Shown: piece by piece, positions 54,749 to 64,000 of the stretch
How positions within the stretch are numbered: position 1 is the stretch's first letter
Layout: each line of letters starts with the position of its first letter
Assembly (NCBI RefSeq): GCF_023091745.1
Contig: NC_068911.1
Coordinates: 162,302,004 to 162,366,003, forward strand
Origin: Budorcas taxicolor
Taxonomy: Eukaryota > Chordata > Mammalia > Artiodactyla > Bovidae
Length of the DNA: 64,000 nucleotides
Direction of reading: 5' to 3'
Notes under the pieces: model-generated
The model's input: only the letters and a program-made list of their open reading frames with translations
What the model was told of the DNA's origin: nothing
Database searches by the model: none
Program-made: the position numbers and the translations under genes

Positions 54749-56649
54749 TATAGCCATTTTCAAATTTGGGGTTATTGTAAATAACGCTGTGATGACTACC
54801 TCTGTTTATAAAATTTTGTTCAAATTTCCAACAACTTTCTAAGAACAAACTCCTAAAAGAGGTATTCCAGAGTCAACAGACATCAAGATTTTTGGTCCAT
54901 ATAGTCTAATTGCCTTCCAGAAAACTAAACCAATTTTTACAACCCAACATCCAAAAAAGTGCTCATCTCACTTCTAGGGATGTATTTTCAATGCAACTTG
55001 AAATTATTTTAATCTGTCACAATATTTTAATATCAGTAGCTGCCAAATTTAATGATAAGGCTAATAGAATAATTTCCCATAATATTTGTATATCTGGCAC
55101 TGCTTTGGGCCAAAATGATCTCCAGATGGATTCTCACTCAACTTTATCTTAACTGTCATCATTTCTTTCCTCCTTTTCTGTCCTCTTAGTCTGGCTGGTA
55201 ATTAAAATTGGCCAGCAAGAGTCTGACAACTTTTAGTCGTGATGTAGAATCTATGCCAATCTTCTACCTTAGTAAACTCACATCAGCAAACACGTGGCCT
55301 GAAAACGTCTCATCTCTCATCAAATTTACATAAATAATAGTCTTCCCTAATGTATTTCACCAGAACAGCACAGGCAGGGGATTGTGAGCCCCTCCTATGA
55401 CTAGAGACACCGAAAGGACCTTCCTGGAAAAGTCTAGCCCTCTCCCGGTATAAGCTGGGTCCTGCTGAGTCACCTTGAAGCCCAAACTTACCTACACTAG
55501 CAGGTAACCCCTCCCACCCTGGATTCTCTGAAGCAAACATCAGGTGCAGCACAACATTCATGTACCTTTGAACTTTATAGCTTTGGCTACATTGAACAGG
55601 CCACTTTCCTCCCCTTGAATCATGGAAATGAGTGAAGAAGATGGAAATTTCCCCCGTGTTGACTTGAAGACTGAGACGCAGCAAAGTGTGAGTTGCTGCT
55701 GCAGCCACTCCCACCCTGTCAGGACCGGCTTTGGGGTCCTGGGATCCTAGGTCTGTCATTTGTGGCAGATGCCTCTAAATGGTGGACTCAATTGTCTCTA
55801 GGAGCTTGACCCCTGAGGCAGCAGCATGAATCCTGAATGAAACATCATGTCTCCAAGACTGACCTTTAGCACGTATGAGAATTTCATCTATAAGACCGGT
55901 TCCTGGGAGAGATCAGAAAACATGTGTCAGCTGAACACATATTTTAAACAGATTCAAGAATCCAAGCTGAATATATACGCTGGAAGCTGAAGGTCCCTGT
56001 GTTCCCCCACTTCCCCCTGCTTCACCCTCCCCACCTTGGCCTTGGTTTAGAGCTATCTTCTTTCACCTCAGAAGGAGTTAGTTGATTCCTATCTTGCTTC
56101 TAGCAGGTGGCTTTGGCAGAGCCGTGACTTTCTAACGATGCAAAAGTTTAGACATATTTCTCCTGTGAAAACCCATTTAAACATATGCAAAGTTTAAAAC
56201 CATTTTAAAATGTGTTTCTTCACACAATTTATCTTAGCCTTAAAATATCCTGGAAGAAAAGAAGCAAGATGACAGTGTTCACATCAGCATACCAGCAAAC
56301 GCTGGAGATGCAACCTGGCAAAAAAACAAGCCAGAAAAAAATATATGTTGGTCCCATTTAATTCAAATTGGATGAAGAGGAAATGCCACCACCTACCAGT
56401 GTGAAACTCTCTTGGCACTCCCTGCCTTCTGAAAGTGCATTCACAGACAGGCATACTATCATTAATTGGAGAGGCTGGGCCAATGGAGGGGGCAGACACC
56501 ACCAAAGGCCCTCTCTGGCCCCATTGGACAAATGTAAGAGCTCCTACCACCAAAATGATCACAGCATTCAATGGAACCTTGGAGAAGCTGAAAGCACTGA
56601 TATGATGGGTTAGATGGTTTCCCACTGCAAGCTAATGATGGAATCTAGC
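54749..56649. other. Mostly unique; possible old L1 at start
   Basis: 54750-55150 is AT-rich and has L1M-like words (GGTTATTGTAAATAACGCTG, TCTAATTGCCTTCCAG) but no firm match. 55160-56649 shows no repeat. The minus frame 55310-55759 (149 codons) is unrecognised and judged chance. Confidence 0.4.
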
Positions 56650-56656
56650 CTCCTTA

Positions 56657-56879
56657 TGGCTTCCCAGGTGGCGTAAATGGTAAAGAATCCACCTGTGGAG
56701 GAGACACAAGGGACACAGGTTCAATCCTTAGGTCAGGAAGATCCCCTGGAGAAAGAAATGGCAACCCATTTCAGTATTCCTGCCTGGAAAATTCCATTGA
56801 CAGAGGGACCTGGCAGGTTACAGTCCATAGGGTCACAAAAAGTCAGACATGAATGACTAAGTACATACACACACACAGT
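56657..56879 (+). mobile_element. Bov-tA SINE
   Basis: GGCTTCCCAGGTGGCG head, GGTTCAATCC B-box region, body with several changes and a CATACACACACACA tail. CTCCTTA at 56650-56656 and 56880-56886 is the target duplication. Confidence 0.9.
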
Positions 56880-56886
56880 CTCCTTA

Positions 56887-58283
56887 CTCCCCACTAAGAA
56901 TTCTTCCTAGCTTACTACCCTGGTACCAAGACTAAAAAGTTTGTTCTGTTCAAATGCAGGATTCCTAATGGAACAACCTTTGGCAAGCATAACTGGAGTA
57001 ATTAAATTTGAAGGCTGCAATTATTTTGCATCAGTGGGTCATTGTAGTCTTAGGATGTTTACAAGTAAACCTTCCAAAGCATGTTAAGCCCTATGTTAAA
57101 GCTTCTCTTCCACGCTCAGATATCAACTAAGTACTCAACAATGCAGCCAACTAACTCCAGTAATTTCCCCAAAGAAACATATGCAAGACGAGAATGTGTC
57201 ATGTTGATTAATCATTTGTCAAGTTCTATAGAAAATAATGCATAAAGGGAATTACCAGACAAAGCCCAACTGATCTGATTCAGACAACAGTATAACAAAT
57301 ATCTTACTTTCTCTCGAGCAACAAAAATTGAAATTTGGAACACAATAAAGCAATGGAGCCAGTATGAAGCCTTGAGAGAGATCATTACAGATCATGTAGG
57401 CTCTAGCAAAATGCTTCATTTGCGCTATAATATTGGCCCTTATGACAGGCCAGAACTGTTCTTATCAGTGGAAATATTGAACCATAAAGCACATATTCAA
57501 GATTCAGTTTGAAGACAACTGACTTTCCACCACCATGATTCTCATTTAAAGTCAACATGAGGGTGACAGAGACAAAGAAAAGTCATCTTCACCAGTCCAC
57601 TCCAATCACCCTTGCAGAACAAAATAAACAAAAACAAACTTTTCTTCTAGTTGCTTCTAGAGGGGTCTCAAAGAAAGGAAAAGTATATCCTTTGATTCTT
57701 TTTAGAAACTATATCGGATGATTCCGCAAATATTTGAGTCCACTTTCTACAGGCATTAGAGCAAAATGCACATGGAAATTTATTTTTGAAAAAGAAAAGA
57801 AAGAAACAGTTCAGGAAATTTTCCTATAAAGAAGGAAAGTTCCTGGGCTGGCAGATGATGGATCAAAGCCATGTGTTCAGTTGGGACCTGAATCACTGTC
57901 ACCTTCATAACAATAAGAAGAGATACACTTGATGGGGTCTAATTTAGAGCTGAGGGAAGCGAGGCTCAGCGACAGGATGTAACTTGCTCAAGGTCACAGA
58001 ACCAGGATGAAAATCCCTGGATCCAAAGAGTGAAGGGACTGAATACGTAATGCGGAATCCCACGGCTGGATAAATAAGAGGAGAGGACAAGAACATAGAA
58101 TTACCAATTTAATGTGATCATGGCAGACCTGAACTACCACAGTTTTCAGGGAAGGCTTACTTTGTCTTGGAGCAGACCAACACAAGCAAAGAAACCAAAC
58201 CAAGCTCTCAACCAAGAAAGCAGAAGAAAGGTGATATTCCAGAAGGGAGAGGAATGACTCGAAAATGTGCTATATAACCAGGC
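56887..58283. other. Unique sequence with a MIR
   Basis: 57930-58030 is MIR-like (AGGGAAGCGAGGCTCAGCG, AACTTGCTCAAGGTCACAG). The rest is AT-rich and unrecognised. Confidence 0.5.
57930..58030 (+). mobile_element. MIR SINE fragment
   Basis: GAGGCTCAGCGACAGGATG, TAACTTGCTCAAGGTCACAG and AACCAGGATGAAAATCC match the MIR core. Confidence 0.65.
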
Positions 58284-58720
58284 CAGTGGTCCTGGACCAT
58301 AGCTGCCCATCAGAATCACATAGCGGATCCTTCGTCAAAAGGCCACCCAGACACCACGCCCACCCCATGATTCTGATGTAATAGGTCTGGAGTAAGGCCC
58401 AGGCATCTGTACTTTTTTAAGAGTAAATAACATGTTTTGAGCACTTAGTACACAGATATTTGCATTTTTAAAGATCCTCTGGTGGTGGTGGTGGTGTAGT
58501 CGCTTCCGACTTTTCTGACTCCACAGACTGTAACCTGCCATGCTCCTCTATCCATGGGGTTTCCCAGGAAAGAATACTGGAGTGGGTTTCCATGCCCTCC
58601 TCCAGAGGATCTTCCCCACCAAGGGATCAAACCCGCATCGCCTGCATTGCGGACAGACCTTTACCATCTGAGCCACTAGGGACGCCTCATCCAATGTGTA
58701 GCCAGGGTTGAGGACCACTG
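58284..58720. mobile_element. MER5/MER20-type hAT element split by SINE
   Basis: Termini CAGTGGTCCTGGACC (58284) and GGTTGAGGACCACTG (58706-58720) are inverted repeats. Internal words CCCATCAGAATCACATAG, GATTCTGATGTAATAGGTC and CCCAGGCATCTGTACTTTT are those of the small non-autonomous hAT-Charlie elements. No transposase. A Bov SINE lies at 58481-58686. Confidence 0.75.
58481..58686 (-). mobile_element. Bov-tA SINE with GGT-repeat tail
   Basis: Minus copy. The 3' tail reads as five or six GGT units at 58481-58496 (plus view), then GTCGCTTCCGACTTTTCTG, and the head lies at right (CATCTGAGCCACTAGGGACG). Confidence 0.9.
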
Positions 58721-58989
58721 ATGGAGGAGGCAAGATGTTTTGTCCCCCTTTGCCTACAAGACAAAATATGCCTTACAGATATCCCTGAGTCTCAAGGAAT
58801 GACAGACTTTTGCTCTTTTTTGGAAAAATCATTCCACCTCCCTGAACCTGCTTTAACATCTGCCCAATAACAACCAGGTGCAGAGAACACATCTAATTCA
58901 TCTCGGATCTCCCAGTGCCAGGGCCTGGATGGAATCAGAGTTTGATAAAATACTTTTGGCTGAAGTGAGGGAAGCTCATTTTCTTTAAG

Positions 58990-59375
58990 TAAACTTTTTT
59001 TATTTTAGAATACTTTCAGATTCACAGGAAAGTTGAGAAGAGAGCACAGAGAATTAGCATACACTCCATAACTTGGTTCTTTTATCACTGATATCTGGCA
59101 TTAGTTTGGTATCTTTGTCACAATAAATGAACCAATATTGACACATTATTACCAACTAAAGTCTATTCTTTATTCAGGTTTCCTTAGCTTTTTCCTAATG
59201 TCCTTCTCCTATTACAAGATCCCATATTACAGGTGGCCTTTATGGATTCACAGGCTCTTCTTGGATGTGACAGGTTCTTTCCCAGACTCTCCTTGTCTTG
59301 ATGACTTTGATAATTTTGAGGAGATTTTGTAGAATGTCCCTCAATTAGGAACATTAGGACTTATCTTCCTGCTGA
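58990..59375 (+). mobile_element. Old L1 (L1M-type) 3' remnant
   Basis: ACAGGAAAGTTGAGAAGAGA, TTATCACTGATATCTGGCA, ATTGACACATTATTACCAAC, TTTATTCAGGTTTCCTTAGC, GTCCTTCTCCTATTACAAG and TTGTAGAATGTCCCTCAATT follow the order of an old mammalian L1 3' region. No coding frame. Confidence 0.65.
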
Positions 59376-59558
59376 TGTCAGAGCCACAGGAGTTGCGAGT
59401 TTGATCCTTGGGTCAGGAAGATCCCCTGGAAGAAGAAATGACAGCCCACTCCAGTATTCTTGCCTGGAGAATTCTATAGACCGAGAAGCCTGGTGGGCTA
59501 CAGTCCATGGGGTCACAAGAGACAGATATGACTAAGCAACTGAGCACACACACAGATG
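59376..59558 (+). mobile_element. Bov-tA SINE, head truncated
   Basis: Begins inside the head near the B box (GAGTTTGATCCTTGGGTC). The body is complete to ACTAAGCAACTGAGCACAC. 5' truncation distinguishes it from the others. Confidence 0.87.
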
Positions 59559-59670
59559 TTTCTATCAAGGACTTAACTGCCATTTTTATCACAATTGAAC
59601 TGGGATTGTGGATTTGGGGAGAGGAAACCAGTAGGAGTAAAGTGCCGTTTCCATTACATCGTGTCAAGGG

Positions 59671-60658
59671 TTGTTGCTGTTGTTCAGTCTCTAAGTCATG
59701 CCCTACTTTTTATGACCTCATGGACTGCAGCACGCCAGGCTTCCCTGTCCTTCACTATCCCCAGGAGTTTGCTCAGATTCATGTCCATTGAGTTAGTGAT
59801 GCTATCTAACCATCTGTTCCTCTGCCACCCCCTTTTCCTCCTGCCTTCAATCCTTCCCAGCATCAGGGTCTTTCCAATGAGTCAGCTCTTCACATCAAGT
59901 GGCCAAAGTATTGGAGTTTTAGCTTCAGAATCAGTCCTTCCAATGAATATTCAGGGTTGATTTCCTTTAGGATTGATTGGTTTGATCTCCTTGCAGGCCA
60001 AGGGACTCTCAAGTCTTCTCCAGCACCACAGTTTGAAAGCATCAATTCTTCAGCACTCAGCTTTCTTTATGGTCCAGTTTTCACATCTGTACATGACTAC
60101 AGAGTGAAGGTGGGAGGAGTAGGGGGCGACAGAGGATGAGATGGCTGGATGGCATCACCGACTCAATGGACATAAGTTGGAGTAAACTCTGGGAGTTGGT
60201 GATGGACAGGGAGGTCTGGCGTGCTGTAGTCCATGGGGTTGCAAAGAGTTGGACAAGACTGAGCGACTGAACTGAACTGCACATGACTACTGGAAAAACA
60301 CAGCTTTGATTATATGGACATTTGTCGGCAAAGTGATGTCTCTTGATTCTACCATGCTGTCTAGGTTTGTCAAGGCTTTTCTTCCAAGGAATAAGTGTCT
60401 TTTAATTTTGTGGCTGCAGTCACTGTTCGCAGTGCTTCTGGAGCCCACGAAAATAAAATCTTCTGCTGTTTTCACTTTTTCCCCAGCTATTTGCCATGAA
60501 GTGATGGAACTGGATCCCATGATCTTAGTTTTCTGAATATTGAGTTTTAAGCCAGCTTTTTCACTCTCCATTTTCACCCTTATCAAGAGGGTCTTCAGTT
60601 TCTGCCATGACAGTGGTTTCATCTGCATATCTGAGGTTGGATGAATCACAAGCTGGAA
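59671..60658. mobile_element. BovB with short 5' inversion; host of a nested BovB
   Basis: 59671-60637 (less the nested insert at 60101-60280) is minus-oriented BovB from the TTGTTGCTGTTGTTCAG tail to the TCTGCATATCTGAGGTT position. 60638-60658 is a short piece of the next upstream part in plus orientation (TGGATGAATCACAAGCTGG), with about 25 bases lost between. TGTCAAGGG at 59662-59670 and 60659-60667 brackets everything, so inversion and insertion were one event. The RT box at the broken end would read YADE. Confidence 0.93.
60101..60280 (+). mobile_element. Young BovB 3' end nested in older BovB
   Basis: Plus copy from AGAGTGAAGGTGGGAGG to GCGACTGAACTGAACTG inside the minus BovB. ACATGACTAC at 60091-60100 and 60281-60290 is an exact target duplication made of BovB sequence. 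Confidence 0.95.
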
Positions 60659-60667
60659 TGTCAAGGG

Positions 60668-61589
60668 GGCATGCTATTACCATGACTTATCACTGCTGAT
60701 GATGACCTTGATTGCCTAGCAGAGCATCTGGTTGCTCTTAAGATCACTCATTCACCTGATCTATACAGTGTATTCTTTGGGAGGAAGTCACTCTATACAG
60801 CCCACAGTTAAGGAGGGGGGATTAGGCTCCCTCTTTAAGGAACAGTATATCCATAAACTACCTGCAATTCTTCCACAAGGGAGAGTTGTCTGTTCTCCTC
60901 CACTGATTGATGGGTTGCTTTGTGGTCCTCTTTTCTAGCCAGTTATGTTAACATGTCTCCCACAAAACAACAAGCTGTCTCTCTGTCCTAAGAAGTGGCC
61001 AAGCCAGAATCTGGGTCTTCTGATCCCAAGTCTCAAGCCTCCCACGACATCAACCACTGAACTGTTCCAGTCCCTGGAATAATCACTCTTGCTTCAGAGT
61101 CCATTAACTGATGAGGGGACTTCCGCTCATTATTGCCTGTGATCCTTTTATCAGTTTAAATATCTGTGTCATCAAGATGAAATGCATATCAGCTAAACAA
61201 TTCTGAACAGCTCTAGAACACCAGATATCAACACACATGCACATTTTCTAACATTGTGTGTGTGTGTGTGTGTGTAAGGGTGGGTGTAAAAACAGATATT
61301 GAGAGTCCTCTTAAAACATATAGTACAATATTTTGAAACTACCTGATCTACATATGCTCTCCAAAGTAAGATAATTTACACACAAGCATCATAAAAAGTA
61401 CCCTTCCAGGAAGTCCCAAGGAGACAGAATGCAAAGAGGCAGACAGGAGGAATTCATTTTTGGAGAAACACCATTCAAGTATGAAGAATCATCATAAAGA
61501 GAAAGGCAGCAGGCATATTGGGAATCCATTGACTTTATTCTCAACAGCTATTACCCCTTGTTCTGAGAACAGTATATGATTTCCTTTAA
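60668..61589. other. Unique sequence with TG microsatellite
   Basis: (TG)n of about 10 units at 61255-61275. 60990-61060 has MIR-like words (GCCAGAATCTGGGTCTTC). Otherwise unrecognised. Confidence 0.5.
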
Positions 61590-62045
61590 AAAAGCATTCC
61601 TTCCAATCTTGGTCCCCAAAGTCTGACTAGGGTTAGTCCTGTGCTGGACACACGACCCAGGGCTGGTCAATGCTCAGAATCTAATCTCTGAGCCACAATG
61701 ATTGGCTCAGAGACACACATTTGACCCATGTCAATCAACCAAAGCTAATTTCAGGACTTTCCCAAGCAACTGGAAAAAGAGGCTCTTTTGTCCCCTTGGG
61801 GTCACTGGCAGTAAGGATGGTGTGAGCCTGGAGCTGCCAGAGGTCACCATCTGGAATCCGAGAATAAAGTCAAAATGGAGGAAAGTGGGGCAGAGAGATA
61901 GAGAGACTCATGGCCCAGATGACATTATTTGAGTCCCTGATACCACAGTGTCTACACTTTTCAGTCCCATGAAACTAGAGACTTCCTTTCTTGCTTGAGC
62001 TATCTGAGCTTTCTGTTGCTTGCAACCCAAGGACTTTTAATTAAC
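61590..62045 (+). mobile_element. MaLR-type LTR (MLT1-like)
   Basis: CACACGACCCAGGGCTGG, CACAATGATTGGCTCAGAGA, ACCAAAGCTAATTTCAGGAC, GTGAGCCTGGAGCTGCCAG, GATGACATTATTTGAGTCCC and TTTCTGTTGCTTGCAACCC follow the order of an old mammalian MaLR-like LTR. Strongly diverged, ends approximate. Confidence 0.55.
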
Positions 62046-62189
62046 ACCTGCTACAAGTGTGACAGAATCTTGATCTGGCCTGATTTTCAAACCTCTCTCA
62101 TCTTCATTTTTCTCATCTATAAGATAAGAACCTCAGACATTATCACTGAAGTCCTTATAAGAGTGCTTAATACATTCTTATTTAAGACT

Positions 62190-62415
62190 ACAAGCTTCCC
62201 AGGTGGCTCGGAGGTAAAGAATCCACCTGCCAATGCAGGAGACTCAGGTTCAATCCCTGGGTTGAATTTCCTCCTTCCCCTGGAGGAGGAAATGGCAACC
62301 CACTCCAGTATTCTTGCCTGAAAAATTCCAAAGACAGAGGAGCCTGGAGGGCCACAGTCCATGGGGTGCAAAGAGTCGGACAAGACTGAGCAATGGAGCA
62401 TGCACACACACAGTT
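62190..62415 (+). mobile_element. Bov-tA SINE with short insert
   Basis: GCTTCCCAGGTGGCTCGG head and full body. An extra TTGAATTTCCTCC stretch near 62263 separates head from body. Tail CATGCACACACACAG. Confidence 0.9.
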
Positions 62416-63837
62416 CTGTCTACTTAGCAAAACACTTAATTGTACTTCTGGTCTACTCATACTCACGGAAACATACAAAATTCACAATCATCTTAAAATT
62501 CGTCATTTTACTGGCTTTTAGCTATGGTTATTCAAATTACTGAATTTTGTGAATTACAAGTGATTACTGCAAGTTAATTATTATTCTAATAAAACCCATT
62601 TTATTTTTAGAGGTTTTCTATCAATTAAATTACAAAATTACACTTTTAACAATGATTTCCGAAGGTGTTAGGCAAAAGCATTAAGCCATGCAAGAAAATT
62701 GTGTCTGATCCAGATGAAAATGGTTTTATGCTGAGACCATCTTAAAACAACGGCCTGCTTGTCTAAGATGTCTCTTAATTGCCAAAAAATAAAATGATGC
62801 AATGATTACAGTGAGTATTTCACCATTTTAAGTCTTCAACTGAATGGGATAAATTTCAGTACCGAGCTCAACATCATGTATAATGAATTTTTCTATACAT
62901 TGAAAGATGAGCAGTAGACAGTTGTGGTAACATGAAGACAACACCACATATGTAGACAGGGGACTCCAGTATCAACCCAGCCACTGTGTGACCTTGGGTA
63001 AATCACCACGATACTCTATCCACTCCAGTCTCCTCACCTATCAAGCAAAGGAAGTGCCTCCTCCAAAGAAATGTGAAGATTGAAAATACATAATACAGAG
63101 AAAGGAGCCTCACACACTGCCAGGCACATAAGTAACTGAATACTGACTGTGAACCTGAATGCCCGTAAGAACCTACATACACTCTTATGGGCAGTTCACA
63201 CCATACTTGCCCAGAGGACTGTCCTTGTGATTCCAAATGTCTAAGCTTAAACTCCTTGGTGAAGAGAGCCCAAAGACGGGAAGCAAGCAATATTCGACTC
63301 CTGACTCTGACGTTTGTCTCTTTGGTCTTCACTTTCTTCTGCAAAATTAGAGAAATGGCCAAGATGAATTCTAGGATGGTTCCAAGCTCTAGAAGTCTAC
63401 AAAATGTGTTGCCATCTGTCAGTTTGAAAACTTGTGAGCTTCCAGGGTGAAATCTGAAACTAGCCCCTGTAGAGTGAGGACAAGGCAGACCCCTGTGGAT
63501 CAGCAGGTGGCAGATTTAATAAGCAAAGGAACTTACTTATGAGGTATATCTTGGGCATCACAAGACAGATTTCTGTCCCTGCCCTCCAGAATCTTAGAAT
63601 TTATGTAGAGGTTCAGCCATGTCTCCAGTCCAGATGGTCTCAACAACACATTGCTCTCAAGGTCATGTCCTTGAAGACGGCTCTCATCATGGTAATGGCG
63701 GGCAGAATGCACACTCCAAGGATGAGATGGGGATGGGTGAGGAGCTACCAATTGCTCAGGGTAAGCTGGAAAATCAGCTAGCAGTGAAGTCTTCTCAATG
63801 ACCTCCTCCAACACCATTTTAATCAGTGCCCAGAAAC
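62416..63837. other. AT-rich unique sequence with a MIR
   Basis: 62470-62960 is notably AT-rich with several TTAATT/AATTAA words and no repeat I can name. 62960-63150 is a MIR (GTGTGACCTTGGGTAAATCA, GCCAGGCACATAAGTAACTG). Short frames near 63187-63817 on both strands have no domain. Confidence 0.5.
62960..63150 (+). mobile_element. MIR SINE remnant
   Basis: CCACTGTGTGACCTTGGGTA, CTCCTCACCTATCAAGC, GTGAAGATTGAAAATACATA and CTGCCAGGCACATAAGTAAC in MIR order. Confidence 0.75.
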
Positions 63838-64000
63838 TGGCTTTCCTGGTGGCTCAGATGGTAAAGCATCTGCCTGCAACGCAAGAGACCTGGGTTCAAT
63901 CCCTGGGTTGGGAAGATCCCCTGGAAAAGGAAATGGCAACCCACTCCAGTACCCTTGCCTGGAAAATTCCATGGACAGAGGAGCCTGGTAGGCTACAGTC
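63838..64000 (+). mobile_element. Bov-tA SINE, cut by window end
   Basis: Head CTTTCCTGGTGGCTCAGATGG, B-box region GGTTCAATCCC, body to GGTAGGCTACAGTC at the window edge. The tail and target duplication lie outside. Confidence 0.93.

Noticed and set aside
63838..63910. tRNA-Glu genes (many SINE heads have A and B boxes)
   Set aside because: The heads do not fold as tRNAs, lack proper anticodon arms and are followed by SINE bodies.

Overview
This is nuclear DNA of a ruminant, most likely a bovid (cattle, bison, sheep or goat). The diagnosis rests on repeats. About twenty copies of the RTE-clade LINE BovB are present, covering roughly a fifth of the window by my coordinates. With them are many Bov-tA, Bov-A and Bov-A2 SINEs, several older CHR-type tRNA-Glu SINEs, artiodactyl L1 3' ends, and ancient mammalian repeats (MIR, L2, MaLR-type LTRs, MER58- and MER5-type hAT elements). 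I cannot tell the species from sequence alone.

I found no host protein-coding exon, no host RNA gene and no CRISPR array. Open frames above 60 codons are BovB or L1 remnants, antisense shadows of BovB, read-through of SINEs or microsatellites, or chance frames in unique DNA. The window looks intergenic or deep intronic.

Layout. 1-14 kb: BovB copies, including the longest (5151-7359, minus), L1 remnants and SINEs. 14-16 kb: an ERV LTR, two tandem-spaced Bov-tA copies and a pure TC microsatellite. 16.2-19 kb: a repeat-poor block with clustered ATTAGC/GCTAAT hexamers. 19-31 kb: a BovB with an inverted 5' part, MaLR LTRs, a GATA array and more BovB. 31-36 kb: L1 3' ends, one carrying three later insertions. 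36-41 kb: a MER58-type transposon split by a 1.56-kb BovB. 41-49 kb: L2, CHR SINEs and a 2.3-kb stretch without young repeats. 49.8-50.1 kb: a GAT/GGT minisatellite with a 97-bp higher-order duplication. 51.6 kb: a perfect RFX X-box near an inverted CCAAT box. 52-64 kb: SINEs, a MER5-type element split by a SINE, and a BovB with an inverted 5' end that itself hosts a younger BovB.

How the parts relate. The body of the Bov SINEs matches the BovB 3' tail, which fits the accepted view that BovB reverse transcriptase moves them. Target-site duplications visible by eye bracket many insertions and give a relative chronology: hAT, MIR, L2 and MaLR first, then L1, then CHR, BovB and Bov SINEs. I see no new biological system. 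The most informative observations are mechanistic: BovB copies with twin-priming-like inversions (two with target-site duplications), a tailless 3'-truncated SINE head with an 11-bp target duplication, an internally deleted BovB joined at microhomology, and two candidate regulatory patches in repeat-poor DNA.
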